24,142 nucleotides of DNA from JBBIIC01 sp037446725 (lineage in GTDB: Bacteria; Actinomycetota; Coriobacteriia; Anaerosomatales; SLCP01), in NCBI GenBank assembly GCA_037446725.1, contig JBBIIC010000028.1, positions 1-24,142 of the forward strand, given 5' to 3'. The notes under the pieces are model-generated. The model was given only the letters and a program-made list of their open reading frames with translations. It was not told the origin of the DNA and ran no database searches. A program made the translations under genes and the position numbers. Positions 7,676 through 14,812 of the stretch are shown here, one piece after another (position 1 is the stretch's first letter; each line of letters begins with the position of its first letter).

Positions 7676-8869
7676 ATGCGATCCGTACCGGTTTCTGACG
7701 CTATCCACTGGGTGGGCGCCATCGACTGGAACCTCCGGGACTTCCACGGGTACGAAACCCCTAGAGGCACGACCTACAACGCATACCTCGTACGGGGCAG
7801 TGAGAAGACGGCGCTCATCGACACCGTCAAGGCGCCCTTCGTCGACGAGCTGCTTGCCCGCGTGCGCAGCATCATGGATCCGGCCGAGGTCGACCTCATC
7901 GTCGTCAACCACGTCGAGCCCGACCATAACGGAGGGCTGCGCCTCGTCATGGAAGCCATGCCCAACGCGCGCGTCGTCGCGTCGCGCTCCGGTGTCGCGG
8001 GTGTGGCCGAGTACCACGACGGGCTTCAGGTCGAGGCGGTCGGTGCCGACGACGTCATCGATCTTGGCGGCAAGACCCTTCGCTTCCTGCCGATGCCGAT
8101 GGTGCACTGGCCCGACTCGATGTTCACGTACTGTGCCGAGGAGCGGGTGCTCATGCCCAACGACGCGTTCGGTGCGCACATGGCCTCCTCCGAGCGGTTC
8201 GCCGACGAGGTCGGGCTCGACCTTGCGACCGAGGAGCTGATCGAGTACTACGCCAACATCCTCATGCCGCTCGGCAAGCAGGTCGCCAAGGCGGTCGAGA
8301 AGGTCGTCGAGACCGGCTGGGAGATCGAGACCATCGCGCCGAGCCATGGCGTGGCGTGGCGCGGAGAGTCGCTCGCGACGCTGTTCGACCTGTACGGCCG
8401 GCTGACCGCGGGCGAGACCCGGGAGAAGATCGTCGTGGCCTTCTCGACGATGTGGGGTTCCACCGACATCCTCGCGCGCGCAGTGGTTGACGGCATCGCG
8501 GCCGAAGGCGTCGAGGTCGAGTTGTTCGATCTCGCGGTGACGCCCATCGCGCATGTCACGCGCAATCTGCTCGACTCCCGCGCGCTTATCCTCGGTTCAC
8601 CGACGCTGCACCATGGGATGCTCTACCGGGTCGCCGGCTACCTGCAGTACCTCTCGGGTCTGAAGCCGGCCGGCAAGCTCGGCGGGGCGTTCGGGTCGTA
8701 CGGCTGGTCGAGCGGGGCGTGCAAGCAGATCTCCGGGCAACTCGAGGCGATCGGTTTCGAGCTGCCGTTCGAGCCCTATACACAGAAGTACCGCCCGAGC
8801 GCCGATGAGGTGCAGGCCGCCCGCGCGTGGGGCGCGCAGTTCGCGGCGGCGGTCAAGGCGATGGGCTGA
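7676..8869 (+). CDS. Flavodiiron protein (oxygen/nitric oxide reductase)
   Basis: 397 aa; ATG follows GAAGGAG. It reduces O2 to water and/or NO to N2O in the cytoplasm and protects anaerobes from these gases. The N-terminal metallo-beta-lactamase-like domain carries a full set of diiron ligands: H79, E81, D83, H84 (NHVEPDH), H144 (MVHWPD), D163 (PNDAFG) and H224 (APSHG). The C-terminal flavodoxin domain (about 252-397) has the FMN phosphate loop STMWGSTD. There is no fused rubredoxin, so electrons must come from a separate carrier. The flavodoxin encoded two genes downstream is one candidate. Whether O2 or NO is preferred cannot be told from sequence. Confidence 0.95.
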   Translation: MRSVPVSDAIHWVGAIDWNLRDFHGYETPRGTTYNAYLVRGSEKTALIDTVKAPFVDELLARVRSIMDPAEVDLIVVNHVEPDHNGGLRLVMEAMPNARVVASRSGVAGVAEYHDGLQVEAVGADDVIDLGGKTLRFLPMPMVHWPDSMFTYCAEERVLMPNDAFGAHMASSERFADEVGLDLATEELIEYYANILMPLGKQVAKAVEKVVETGWEIETIAPSHGVAWRGESLATLFDLYGRLTAGETREKIVVAFSTMWGSTDILARAVVDGIAAEGVEVELFDLAVTPIAHVTRNLLDSRALILGSPTLHHGMLYRVAGYLQYLSGLKPAGKLGGAFGSYGWSSGACKQISGQLEAIGFELPFEPYTQKYRPSADEVQAARAWGAQFAAAVKAMG

Positions 8870-8902
8870 GCAACCGGGCCGTCTGCCTGAGAGGACGTGA
8901 TC

Positions 8903-9124
8903 GTGGGGACGTACACGCTTGCCTACATCGGCTACGCCATCGGCCAGGGCCTGCTCGGAGCGGCGGTGTGGGTCTTCTTCCGCAAAGGATCGAAGGCCGC
9001 CGGGTACGACGTGAACCGCGACGACATCTGGGCGGTCGCGGAGCGCCTGGGCCTTCGCCCTCTCGGGCTGATCGGTGTCGACGACGTGTGGTCGGCGTTC
9101 CGGCTCAGGCCTGCGGGGCCATGA
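8903..9124 (+). CDS. Small uncharacterised protein in flavodiiron cluster
   Basis: 73 aa from GTG at 8903, which lies 7 nt after GAGGA; another in-frame GTG at 8897 is too close to that site. It has a hydrophobic N-terminal segment (about residues 4-25, perhaps one membrane helix), a basic stretch KGSKAAG, and a C-terminal half containing DDIWAVAERLGL and DDVWSAFRL. No cysteines or known motif. It sits 33 bp after the flavodiiron gene and 57 bp before a flavodoxin, so it may be co-transcribed with both. I do not recognise the family and cannot assign a function. Confidence 0.55.
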   Translation: MGTYTLAYIGYAIGQGLLGAAVWVFFRKGSKAAGYDVNRDDIWAVAERLGLRPLGLIGVDDVWSAFRLRPAGP

Positions 9125-9181
9125 GGGCGCACGAGGCGGCTGATGGACGTGCTTGTGCCAGGGTCTGGAGAGGCGAGGGAG

Positions 9182-9679
9182 ATGTCGAAGCGTGTGCTCG
9201 TGGGCTACGCGACGCGCACCGGCTCGACCGCGGGTGTCGCCGAGGAGATCGGGCGAACGCTCGGCAAGCGCGGCTTCGCAGTGGACGTGAAACCCCTCGA
9301 GGAGCACCCCTCGCCCGAGGGCTACGATGCGTGCGTGCTCGGCAGCGCCATCAACGGAGCGAGATGGCTTCCCGAGGCGACGAGCTGGCTCGAATCGAAC
9401 GCGCAGACGGTTCGCAACATGCCGTTCGCCGCCTTCTGCGTGCACAGCATGAACGGCGGCACCAACCAGAAGCAGACGCGGAAGCGAGTGGCGTACCTCG
9501 ATACCGTCCGGGCAGTCGTCAAGCCGGGCGCCGAGGGGTACTTCCTCGGTAAGGGGCCTACTACCGAGGACACCTCACGCCTGGCGCGCTGGGCGTTTAA
9601 GGCGTTCGGCGGCACCGCCGAGGGGGACGCGCGCGATTGGGACGCGATTCGCGCGTGGGCGGCCGGGATCCGCTTGTGA
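9182..9679 (+). CDS. Flavodoxin-domain protein
   Basis: 165 aa from ATG at 9182, which follows GCGAGGGAG; an ATG at 9143 in frame lacks conserved sequence. The N-terminus VLVGYATRTGSTAGVAEEIG is the FMN-phosphate loop of flavodoxins, and YDACVLGSAINGARWLPEA is the second FMN-contacting region. The sequence resembles the flavodoxin-domain proteins of the HemG (menaquinone-dependent protoporphyrinogen dehydrogenase) family more than short-chain electron-transfer flavodoxins, but heme synthesis cannot be inferred from this alone. Proximity to the flavodiiron gene suggests a redox partner role. It is convergent with cbiO, 36 bp away. Confidence 0.85.
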   Translation: MSKRVLVGYATRTGSTAGVAEEIGRTLGKRGFAVDVKPLEEHPSPEGYDACVLGSAINGARWLPEATSWLESNAQTVRNMPFAAFCVHSMNGGTNQKQTRKRVAYLDTVRAVVKPGAEGYFLGKGPTTEDTSRLARWAFKAFGGTAEGDARDWDAIRAWAAGIRL

Positions 9680-9715
9680 GGACGACGGCCGGCTGACGCG
9701 CCCGTTCGCCGCTCC

Positions 9716-10606
9716 CTAGCGACCCTCCCCGCGCCTCCAGCGCACGAGCGCCTCCACCGCTTCTTTGACCGAGAGCGCCGGCGCCGGCGCGTCCGCCTCG
9801 ACCCGACCGAGCGCGGCGAACAGCTCGGCGAGGATCGGCGGCTTGATGTTGCCCTGCGCGAGCAGGTCGGCCTGTGCGAAGACCTCGGCGGGCGTGCCGG
9901 AGAAGACGATTGCCCCTCCCGGCGCGAGCACGTAGGCGTAGTCGGCCATCTCGGGCACCGAGTCGATGTCGTGCGTCGACATAACAACGGTCATCCCCCG
10001 CTCGGCGGACAGTCGCTCGAGCAGGTCGATGAGGCCCGCACGCGAGGCGGGGTCGAGACCCTCGAACGGCTCGTCGAGCACGAGCAGCTCGGGCTCCATG
10101 ACGAGCGCGCCGGCGAGCGCCACTTTGCGCTTCTCGCCTCCGGAGAGATTGTGCGGCACGCGGCTCTTGAGATGCGCGATGCCGAGCAGCCCGAGCGCCT
10201 CGTCGACCCGGCGTTCGAGGTCGTCGTCGGGGAGTCCGTACTGGCGCGGCGAGAAGGCCACGTCGTCACCGACGGTGGGAGCGAGCAGCTGCTCGTCGAC
10301 GTTCTGGAGCACCACGCCGATGCGCTCCCGGATCTCCGGCCACGCCTCACCCGGGTCGGCGCCGAAGACGCGCACCTCACCCTCCCGGCTCTTCAGCAGG
10401 CCGAGGAGGTGATAGAGCAGCGTGGTCTTGCCCGAGCCGTTCGGCCCGAGGACGGCCACCCGCTGGCCCTGGTGCACGAGGAAGTCGAGGCCGCACAGAT
10501 GCACGGTGGTGCCGTCCTCGTAGGAGTGGCGGATGCAGCTCACATAGGCGACGGCCTCGAGGTGCCGGTGCTCATGGGTCCGCTTCCCGGGGCCGTATCC
10601 GGTCAC
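9716..10606 (-). CDS. cbiO: ECF-type metal transporter ATPase CbiO
   Basis: 296 aa; the GTG start overlaps the cbiQ stop by 4 bp. ATPase of a cobalt/nickel-type energy-coupling-factor transporter. Walker A GPNGSGKTT, Q-loop VVLQNVDEQLLAPTV, signature NLSGGEKRKVALAGAL, Walker B LLVLDEPFEGLDP and switch His in MSTHD are all intact. The Q-loop form 'QNxDxQ' is typical of CbiO/EcfA ATPases. It ends the operon Fur-cbiM-cbiQ-cbiO. Only one ATPase gene is present, so it should act as a homodimer, as in other CbiMQO systems. Confidence 0.93.
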   Translation of the reverse strand: MTGYGPGKRTHEHRHLEAVAYVSCIRHSYEDGTTVHLCGLDFLVHQGQRVAVLGPNGSGKTTLLYHLLGLLKSREGEVRVFGADPGEAWPEIRERIGVVLQNVDEQLLAPTVGDDVAFSPRQYGLPDDDLERRVDEALGLLGIAHLKSRVPHNLSGGEKRKVALAGALVMEPELLVLDEPFEGLDPASRAGLIDLLERLSAERGMTVVMSTHDIDSVPEMADYAYVLAPGGAIVFSGTPAEVFAQADLLAQGNIKPPILAELFAALGRVEADAPAPALSVKEAVEALVRWRRGEGR

Positions 10607-11403
10607 GCCGACCGTCCTTTCGTCAGCAATGCGGCACCCAGGCCGAGCGCGGGCAGGATGGGCAGCACCCAGCTATAGGGGTTGAGTGCCTGCCACTCGA
10701 CCCGCCAGATGACCGAGGCCACGAGCAGCAGCGCCGCGCCCGCAAGCAGCGCCGCGTCCAGGCGGGGCGCTGCGCTCTTCGGTAAAGTCACGCGGAGCCT
10801 GCCTTCGTAGCCGCGCATCCGCATGATGTCGTAGGAGCGCTGCGAGAGGTCGAACGAGTAGATGAGCAAGCCGCCGAGCGCGCGTGTGGTCATACGCGCC
10901 GAGCGCACCGGGTGCCGTCCGCGCAGTCCCGCGCGCAGCCGCGCCGCGGTGAGCAGGTTCGTGAACTTCTCGAGCAGGAGGAAGAGCGATCGGTACGTCA
11001 TGAGCAGCGCATCGCCGACGATTGTGGGGACGACGCGCTGGATGGGCGCGAAGACGTACGGGTAGGGGGTCGTGAGGACGACGATGATGGCGCCGAGCGC
11101 GGCGGTGACCGCCTTGAGCACGATGGTCGCCCCGCCGAGCGGGCTCGTCGCCGCACTGAACGCGAAGATGGCCGCGAAGGCAGCCGGGTAGCCGACGAGG
11201 GGCAGGATGAGGCGGGCCTTCAGGCGGGCGGAGACGGCGATGGCGGCAAGCGCGAGCGTGAGCGAGCCGATGACGAGCACGTTCCAGCTCGCGATGGTCG
11301 CAGCGAGCACGAGCGCGAAGGCGACGAGCTTACTGAGCGGGGAGACCCGGTGCAGCCACGAGGTCCCGAGAGTCGCCGACTCGTCGATGCGGCCGATGTT
11401 CAT
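10603..11403 (-). CDS. cbiQ: ECF transporter transmembrane component CbiQ
   Basis: 266 aa; ATG overlaps the cbiM stop (ATGA). Several hydrophobic helices, plus the coupling motifs facing the ATPase: TAARLRAGLRGR around residues 152-163 and SYDIMRMRGYEGR further on, both of the 'ARG' type conserved in CbiQ/EcfT. Residues near the start, ATLGTSWLHRVSPLSKL, match the family's conserved opening (LHRLDPRxKL-like). Length is normal. It links the substrate-binding CbiM to CbiO in the membrane. Confidence 0.93.
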   Translation of the reverse strand: MNIGRIDESATLGTSWLHRVSPLSKLVAFALVLAATIASWNVLVIGSLTLALAAIAVSARLKARLILPLVGYPAAFAAIFAFSAATSPLGGATIVLKAVTAALGAIIVVLTTPYPYVFAPIQRVVPTIVGDALLMTYRSLFLLLEKFTNLLTAARLRAGLRGRHPVRSARMTTRALGGLLIYSFDLSQRSYDIMRMRGYEGRLRVTLPKSAAPRLDAALLAGAALLLVASVIWRVEWQALNPYSWVLPILPALGLGAALLTKGRSA

Positions 11404-12230
11404 CAGTGGCCGCCGCTCTCGTCGCCGGGGATGCGGTGGTGCTCCTCGGCAAGCGCGCCCCGGAAGACCATCGCGGGCCGCACGTGCGCGACGTAGCCGA
11501 TGATGCCGGCGGTCACGAGCGCCTCGAGCAGCCAGCCGAACGGCCCGAGGACGTAGACGACGGTTGCGAAGCGTGCCGCGGAGAGCGAGCCCTCGGACTC
11601 GTCATGTGCCTCCCCGACCTCCTCATCGTGTCCGTGCTCGTCACTCGCGAGCCCGAGCGAGAGCAGACCTCCTGCGAACGGGTTCTCGAACCGCATCGTC
11701 GCCGGGTCGAGCGCGCCGGTCTCTCGCTCGGCGGCCTCACCCGCGCCGGCAAGCCACACGATGCCGACGACCATGGTCGTCGTGAGTGCGAGCGTGACGA
11801 CGGTCGCGAGCCCGGCACTGAGGCCCGCTCGAGTGGCCCCGAGGGCGCGCACAACCATGCGGAAGAGCATCCAGCCGAGCACCATCTCCGCCCCGATGAC
11901 CGCGGCGTTCAGGCCGACCACCGTCACGCCGCCGTGGCCGAGCATCGCGAGCACGACGACCACGATGAACGCGGCGATGATCGAAAGCGGCGGGCCGAGC
12001 AGGATGCCGCCGATGACCGAGAGGTTCACGTGGTAGGCGATCGGGACGATCTCCGAAGACATCGCCACGATCATCAGTGCTGCGATCACGCCGACGAGCG
12101 GGACCTTGCGCCGGACCTCGGTCCGGGACGCTGCGCGCGCGGCGAAGAAGACCATCACGAGCGCGACGGCCCAGCCCGCGGCCCAGAGCCAGAGGGGGAG
12201 TACGCCGTCGGGGATATGAATGTGCGACAT
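11403..12230 (-). CDS. cbiM: ECF transporter substrate-specific component CbiM/NikM-like
   Basis: 275 aa from ATG at 12230. The N-terminus MSHIHIPDGVLPLW is the CbiM/NikM signature, although classical members begin directly with MHI so that the N-terminal amine and His2 bind metal; here two extra residue pairs precede HIPDG. LGHGGVTVVGLNAAVIG (98-113) is the second conserved metal-site block. About seven membrane helices. Residues 197-214 form an acidic, His-containing loop (H199, H201, H209) that may scavenge metal. No separate CbiN is present, but an extra C-terminal helix (about 222-250) may replace it. The metal (Co, Ni or possibly Zn) is not determinable by eye. The gene starts 8 bp after the fur-type regulator's stop. 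Confidence 0.93.
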   Translation of the reverse strand: MSHIHIPDGVLPLWLWAAGWAVALVMVFFAARAASRTEVRRKVPLVGVIAALMIVAMSSEIVPIAYHVNLSVIGGILLGPPLSIIAAFIVVVVLAMLGHGGVTVVGLNAAVIGAEMVLGWMLFRMVVRALGATRAGLSAGLATVVTLALTTTMVVGIVWLAGAGEAAERETGALDPATMRFENPFAGGLLSLGLASDEHGHDEEVGEAHDESEGSLSAARFATVVYVLGPFGWLLEALVTAGIIGYVAHVRPAMVFRGALAEEHHRIPGDESGGH

Positions 12231-12238
12231 AGGATGCT

Positions 12239-12703
12239 TCAGTCCCTTCGGGGTCCGGGCGCGCGCCGAGGTGCTTGTTCCGTCTTCGCAGCCAAGCACT
12301 CGCGACACAGCCCGTAGAGAGTGATCTCGTGGCTGGTGACGACGAACCCGTCCTGCCCGGCGGGGATGCCCGCCGCGTCGGGGCCGAGCGGGCACGGAGC
12401 GTGTGCGGTCTTGCCGCAGCCGGTGCAGACGAGATGGTGGTGATGCTCGCGGTGGTCGCAGCGCGCGTAGAGCGCGCCACCCTCGCGTGAGCCCACCCGC
12501 TCGAGCGCGCCTGACGCTTCCATCGCCGCCACGGCGCGGTAGACCGTGGCCACACCGATGCCGGGCGCGGCGCGGCGCGTCGCGGCGACGAGGTCCTCGA
12601 CGGTGAACGCCGACCCGAACGCATCGGCGGCTGCGGCGATGGCGCGTCGCTGCCCGGTCGTGCGTCCCTCACCGAAGTGAGAATGGTTATCACAAATGGC
12701 CAT
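12239..12703 (-). CDS. Fur-family metal-responsive repressor
   Basis: 154 aa from ATG at 12703. The DNA-binding winged helix includes GIGVATVYRAVAAME (48-62). The dimerisation domain has the metal-site run HREHHHHLVCTGCGK and two CxxC pairs (C93/C96 and C133/C136) typical of the structural zinc. The length and the HHHHLVC block fit Fur, Zur and related regulators. Its place at the head of the cbiMQO operon suggests it controls metal uptake. A Fur/Zur-like dyad lies within its own codons 4-9, indicating autoregulation. There is no ribosome binding site before the ATG, but a -10-like TACCAT sits 6 nt upstream, as in leaderless genes. Whether it senses Zn, Fe, Ni or Co is unresolved. Confidence 0.9.
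   Translation of the reverse strand: MAICDNHSHFGEGRTTGQRRAIAAAADAFGSAFTVEDLVAATRRAAPGIGVATVYRAVAAMEASGALERVGSREGGALYARCDHREHHHHLVCTGCGKTAHAPCPLGPDAAGIPAGQDGFVVTSHEITLYGLCRECLAAKTEQAPRRAPGPRRD
12678..12692 (-). promoter_or_regulatory. Fur/Zur-like operator (7-1-7 dyad)
   Basis: On the plus strand TGAGAATGGTTATCA, close to the general TGATAATnATTATCA pattern of Fur and Zur boxes. Five of seven symmetric pairs hold here, plus one more from the flanking G/C. It lies 11 nt inside the regulator's coding sequence, just downstream of its predicted transcript start, a position that would block transcription of the whole metal-transport operon. Confidence 0.55.
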
Positions 12704-12709
12704 GCAGGG

Positions 12710-12715
12710 ATGGTA
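12710..12715 (-). promoter_or_regulatory. Putative -10 element of a leaderless fur-cbiMQO message
   Basis: Minus-strand TACCAT is followed by six bases and then the ATG at 12703, placing the predicted transcript start at the A of the start codon. A weak TTGGCC lies 15 nt upstream. Leaderless genes with a TANNNT box at this distance are common in actinobacteria. Confidence 0.45.
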
Positions 12716-12751
12716 CCACCGCACGACGCGGGCCAAACGCTTAGTCTCACG

Positions 12752-12763
12752 CCGTGTGCACGG
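12752..12763. promoter_or_regulatory. Possible LysR-type operator dyad
   Basis: CCGTG-TG-CACGG is a 5-2-5 inverted repeat in the 120-bp region between the divergent fur-type and lysR-type genes. LysR regulators often bind a dyad upstream of their own start. The spacing here is shorter than the classic T-N11-A box, so this is weak. Confidence 0.25.
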
Positions 12764-12823
12764 TTCGGGTAGCATTAGCGTCGTCGATAGCATGTGGCAG
12801 TCGGCCTGATGGCAGGAGACGCG

Positions 12824-13714
12824 GTGAACCTCTCTCAGCTCCGCGCGTTCGTGATGGTCGTCGACCGGGGCTCGTTCTCAGCAGCGGCACGCCAGATGGG
12901 CGTTTCCCAGCCGGCGGTCACGATGCAGGTCCAGGCGCTCGAGTCCGACCTCGGCGTCACGCTGCTCGATCGCGCCTACCGCCGCATCGGACTCACCGAG
13001 GCAGGAAAGGCCCTCCTCCCACACGCACGAAAGGTGCTTGCCGAGCTCGAGCGCGCGCGCGAGGACCTCACCCGAATGGCGGACACCGTGACCGGTCGTC
13101 TCACCATCGTCGCGAGCACCACGCCCGGCCAGTACCTGCTGCCCCGTCACCTCGGCGGGTTTCTCGCGGCCAGTCCCGAAGTCACGGTCTCGCTCGCCGT
13201 TGCCGACACTGCCGGGGTGGTCGAAGCCGTCGCGGCGGGGGAGGCCGACCTCGGCATGACCGGTGCCATCGTCAGGGGTGCTCGCGTTGACTTCGAGCCG
13301 CTCGGCACCGATGACGTCGTCATGATCTGCCCGCCGGCCCACCGCTTCGCCCGTTCGAAGAGTGCCGATCTCGATGAGGCGCTCACCGAGCCGTTCATCC
13401 TGCGGGAGGAGGGGTCGGGTACGCGTCAGGTGGTCGACGAGGCGTTGCGCGAGATGGGCGCCGATCCCGATGAGCTACACGTGGTGACCGAACTCGGGAC
13501 CGGCGAAGCCATCGTGAGCGCCGTGGAGGGCGGCATGGGCCTCGCGATGGTGAGCTCGTGGGTCGCCTGCAAGGCACTCGAGCTGGGGACGGTTGCGACC
13601 GTGCGCGTCGCCGGATTCCCGGTCTCGCGCCCGCTCTATGTCGTCACGCCGCGCACCACGCCCACGCGTGCAGCCGAGGCGTTTCTCGGGTACCTGAGGG
13701 AGCAGATGACCTAG
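12824..13714 (+). CDS. LysR-family regulator, selenium/molybdenum-metabolism type
   Basis: 296 aa from GTG at 12824, preceded by AGGAGA; the open frame extends 10 codons further without family sequence. The N-terminal winged helix-turn-helix contains SFSAAARQMGVSQPAVTMQVQ (17-36). The C-terminal ligand domain starts near residue 92 (RLTIVASTTPGQYLLP) and includes PFILREEGSGTR (190-201). This last block and the ASTTPGxYLLP block match the LysR subgroup often annotated as selenium-metabolism-associated. Its neighbour is the tungstate/cofactor operon, which starts 207 bp downstream on the same strand, so that operon is the likely target. The ligand is unknown. Confidence 0.9.
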   Translation: MNLSQLRAFVMVVDRGSFSAAARQMGVSQPAVTMQVQALESDLGVTLLDRAYRRIGLTEAGKALLPHARKVLAELERAREDLTRMADTVTGRLTIVASTTPGQYLLPRHLGGFLAASPEVTVSLAVADTAGVVEAVAAGEADLGMTGAIVRGARVDFEPLGTDDVVMICPPAHRFARSKSADLDEALTEPFILREEGSGTRQVVDEALREMGADPDELHVVTELGTGEAIVSAVEGGMGLAMVSSWVACKALELGTVATVRVAGFPVSRPLYVVTPRTTPTRAAEAFLGYLREQMT

Positions 13715-13753
13715 CCGACGGCTCCTCGAGTGCGACTACCGCAGGTGCTCAGG

Positions 13754-13782
13754 TTGTGGCTGCCGGTCGCATTCGGTATCGT
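13754..13782 (+). promoter_or_regulatory. Putative promoter of the tup-mo operon
   Basis: TTGTGG (13754-13759) and TATCGT (13777-13782) with a 17-nt spacer. Matches to the consensus are modest (3 and 4 of 6). The predicted start near 13789 would give a leader of about 130 nt that contains the 19-bp dyad and the riboswitch candidate. Confidence 0.4.
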
Positions 13783-13790
13783 TCGGCTAT

Positions 13791-13809
13791 GCACCGCAGT
13801 CTGCGGTGC
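13791..13809 (+). promoter_or_regulatory. Perfect 19-bp dyad at predicted operon start
   Basis: GCACCGCAG-T-CTGCGGTGC is symmetric over all nine positions. As DNA it could be an operator overlapping the start of transcription. As RNA it forms a stable hairpin at the 5' end of the leader. The upstream LysR regulator is one candidate binder, though the form is unlike a standard LysR box. Confidence 0.5.
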
Positions 13810-13915
13810 CTATGTCTCCGAGTCCGGATGTCCTACAGCCCAGCCGAGCGGGCCACGGACCCCGGACCGTTAGGGTGGGGCAGGAAACCGCCTCGCCTCC
13901 CGGTGGAAAGGAGAC
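13810..13915 (+). ncRNA. Candidate Moco-type riboswitch in the tupA leader
   Basis: The leader has nested helices: 13822-13827 (GTCCGG) with 13862-13867 (CCGGAC), 13830-13833 with 13857-13860, and 13838-13841 with 13850-13853. Next comes a G-rich strand (13873-13880) able to pair with a C-rich strand (about 13891-13902). The 3' end reads GCCTCCCGGTGGAAAGGAG, where CTCC (13897-13900) can cover the tupA Shine-Dalgarno GGAG (13910-13913). Blocks such as CTCCGAGTCCGG, GGGCCACGGACC and the 3' end look like what I remember of the Moco RNA motif, which controls molybdenum or tungsten transport and cofactor genes. I cannot run a covariance model, so the class is a judgement. The translational-switch architecture is visible directly. 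Confidence 0.55.
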
Positions 13916-13921
13916 TCATTC

Positions 13922-14797
13922 ATGCTCGAGCATCGCATGTCGTCTGCCCGTCTGCGACGGGCAACCCTGATCCTTCTGGCCTTGCTGCTGGCATTCTCGC
14001 TGGCTGCGTGTGGCGCCGAGGACTCCGAAGCACCCGATGAGACGCCGGATGACACCGTCGATACCACTGAGGTCATCCTCGCGTCGACGACCTCGACCGA
14101 GGACACGGGCCTCTTCGCGGAGCTCATCCCTGCGTTCGAGGATGCCTACCCGCAGTACACGGTGAGCGTGGTAGCCGTCGGCACTGGCCAGGCCCTCGAG
14201 ATCGGGCGCAACAAAGACGCCGACGTCCTGCTCGTCCACGCCAAGGCTGACGAAGAGGATTTCGTCGCCGAGGGCTACGGCACCGAGCGCAAGGACGTCA
14301 TGTACAACGACTTCCTCGTCGTCGGCCCCGAGGCCGATCCGGCGGGTGTGGCCGGCGGTGAAGACGCGGCTGCGGCCTTCAAGACCATCGCCGAGGGCGA
14401 GCACACCTTCGTCTCGCGCGGCGACGACTCCGGCACCCACAAGAAGGAGCTCAAGATCTGGGAGACCGCCGGGATCGAGCCAGCGGGCGACTGGTACAAC
14501 TCCATCGGTCAGGGGATGGGCGAGACGCTGACCTTCACCTCCGAGTCTGAGGGCTACACGCTTTCCGACCGTGGCACCTACCTCGCGATGCAGGCCCGGC
14601 TCGATCTCGTCATGGCGGTGGAAGGCGATCAGCTGCTGTTCAACCCCTACGGCGTCATCGTCGTTACCGATGCGAACAACCAGGAAGGCGCCCAGGCGTT
14701 CGCCGACTGGATCGTGTCGGAAGAAGCACAGCAGCTCATATCCGAGTTCGGCGTTGCCGAGTACGGCGAGCCGCTGTTCGTGCCGAACGCGAAATAG
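13922..14797 (+). CDS. tupA: Tungstate-binding lipoprotein TupA
   Basis: 291 aa; ATG 8 nt after GGAAAGGAG. The N-terminus has basic residues, a hydrophobic core (about 14-27) and the lipobox LAAC (Cys30), so the mature protein is a lipid-anchored binding protein outside the membrane. The mature part begins with an acidic linker, then VILASTTSTEDTGLF: the STTS-type oxyanion-binding run followed by DTG is characteristic of TupA and differs from ModA and WtpA. Further family blocks are VGTGQALEIGRNKDADVLLVHAK and FVSRGDDSGTHKKEL. It should capture tungstate with high selectivity over molybdate and pass it to TupBC. First gene of the cofactor operon. Confidence 0.95.
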   Translation: MLEHRMSSARLRRATLILLALLLAFSLAACGAEDSEAPDETPDDTVDTTEVILASTTSTEDTGLFAELIPAFEDAYPQYTVSVVAVGTGQALEIGRNKDADVLLVHAKADEEDFVAEGYGTERKDVMYNDFLVVGPEADPAGVAGGEDAAAAFKTIAEGEHTFVSRGDDSGTHKKELKIWETAGIEPAGDWYNSIGQGMGETLTFTSESEGYTLSDRGTYLAMQARLDLVMAVEGDQLLFNPYGVIVVTDANNQEGAQAFADWIVSEEAQQLISEFGVAEYGEPLFVPNAK

Positions 14798-14812
14798 CGG
14801 GGACGATCAGCC

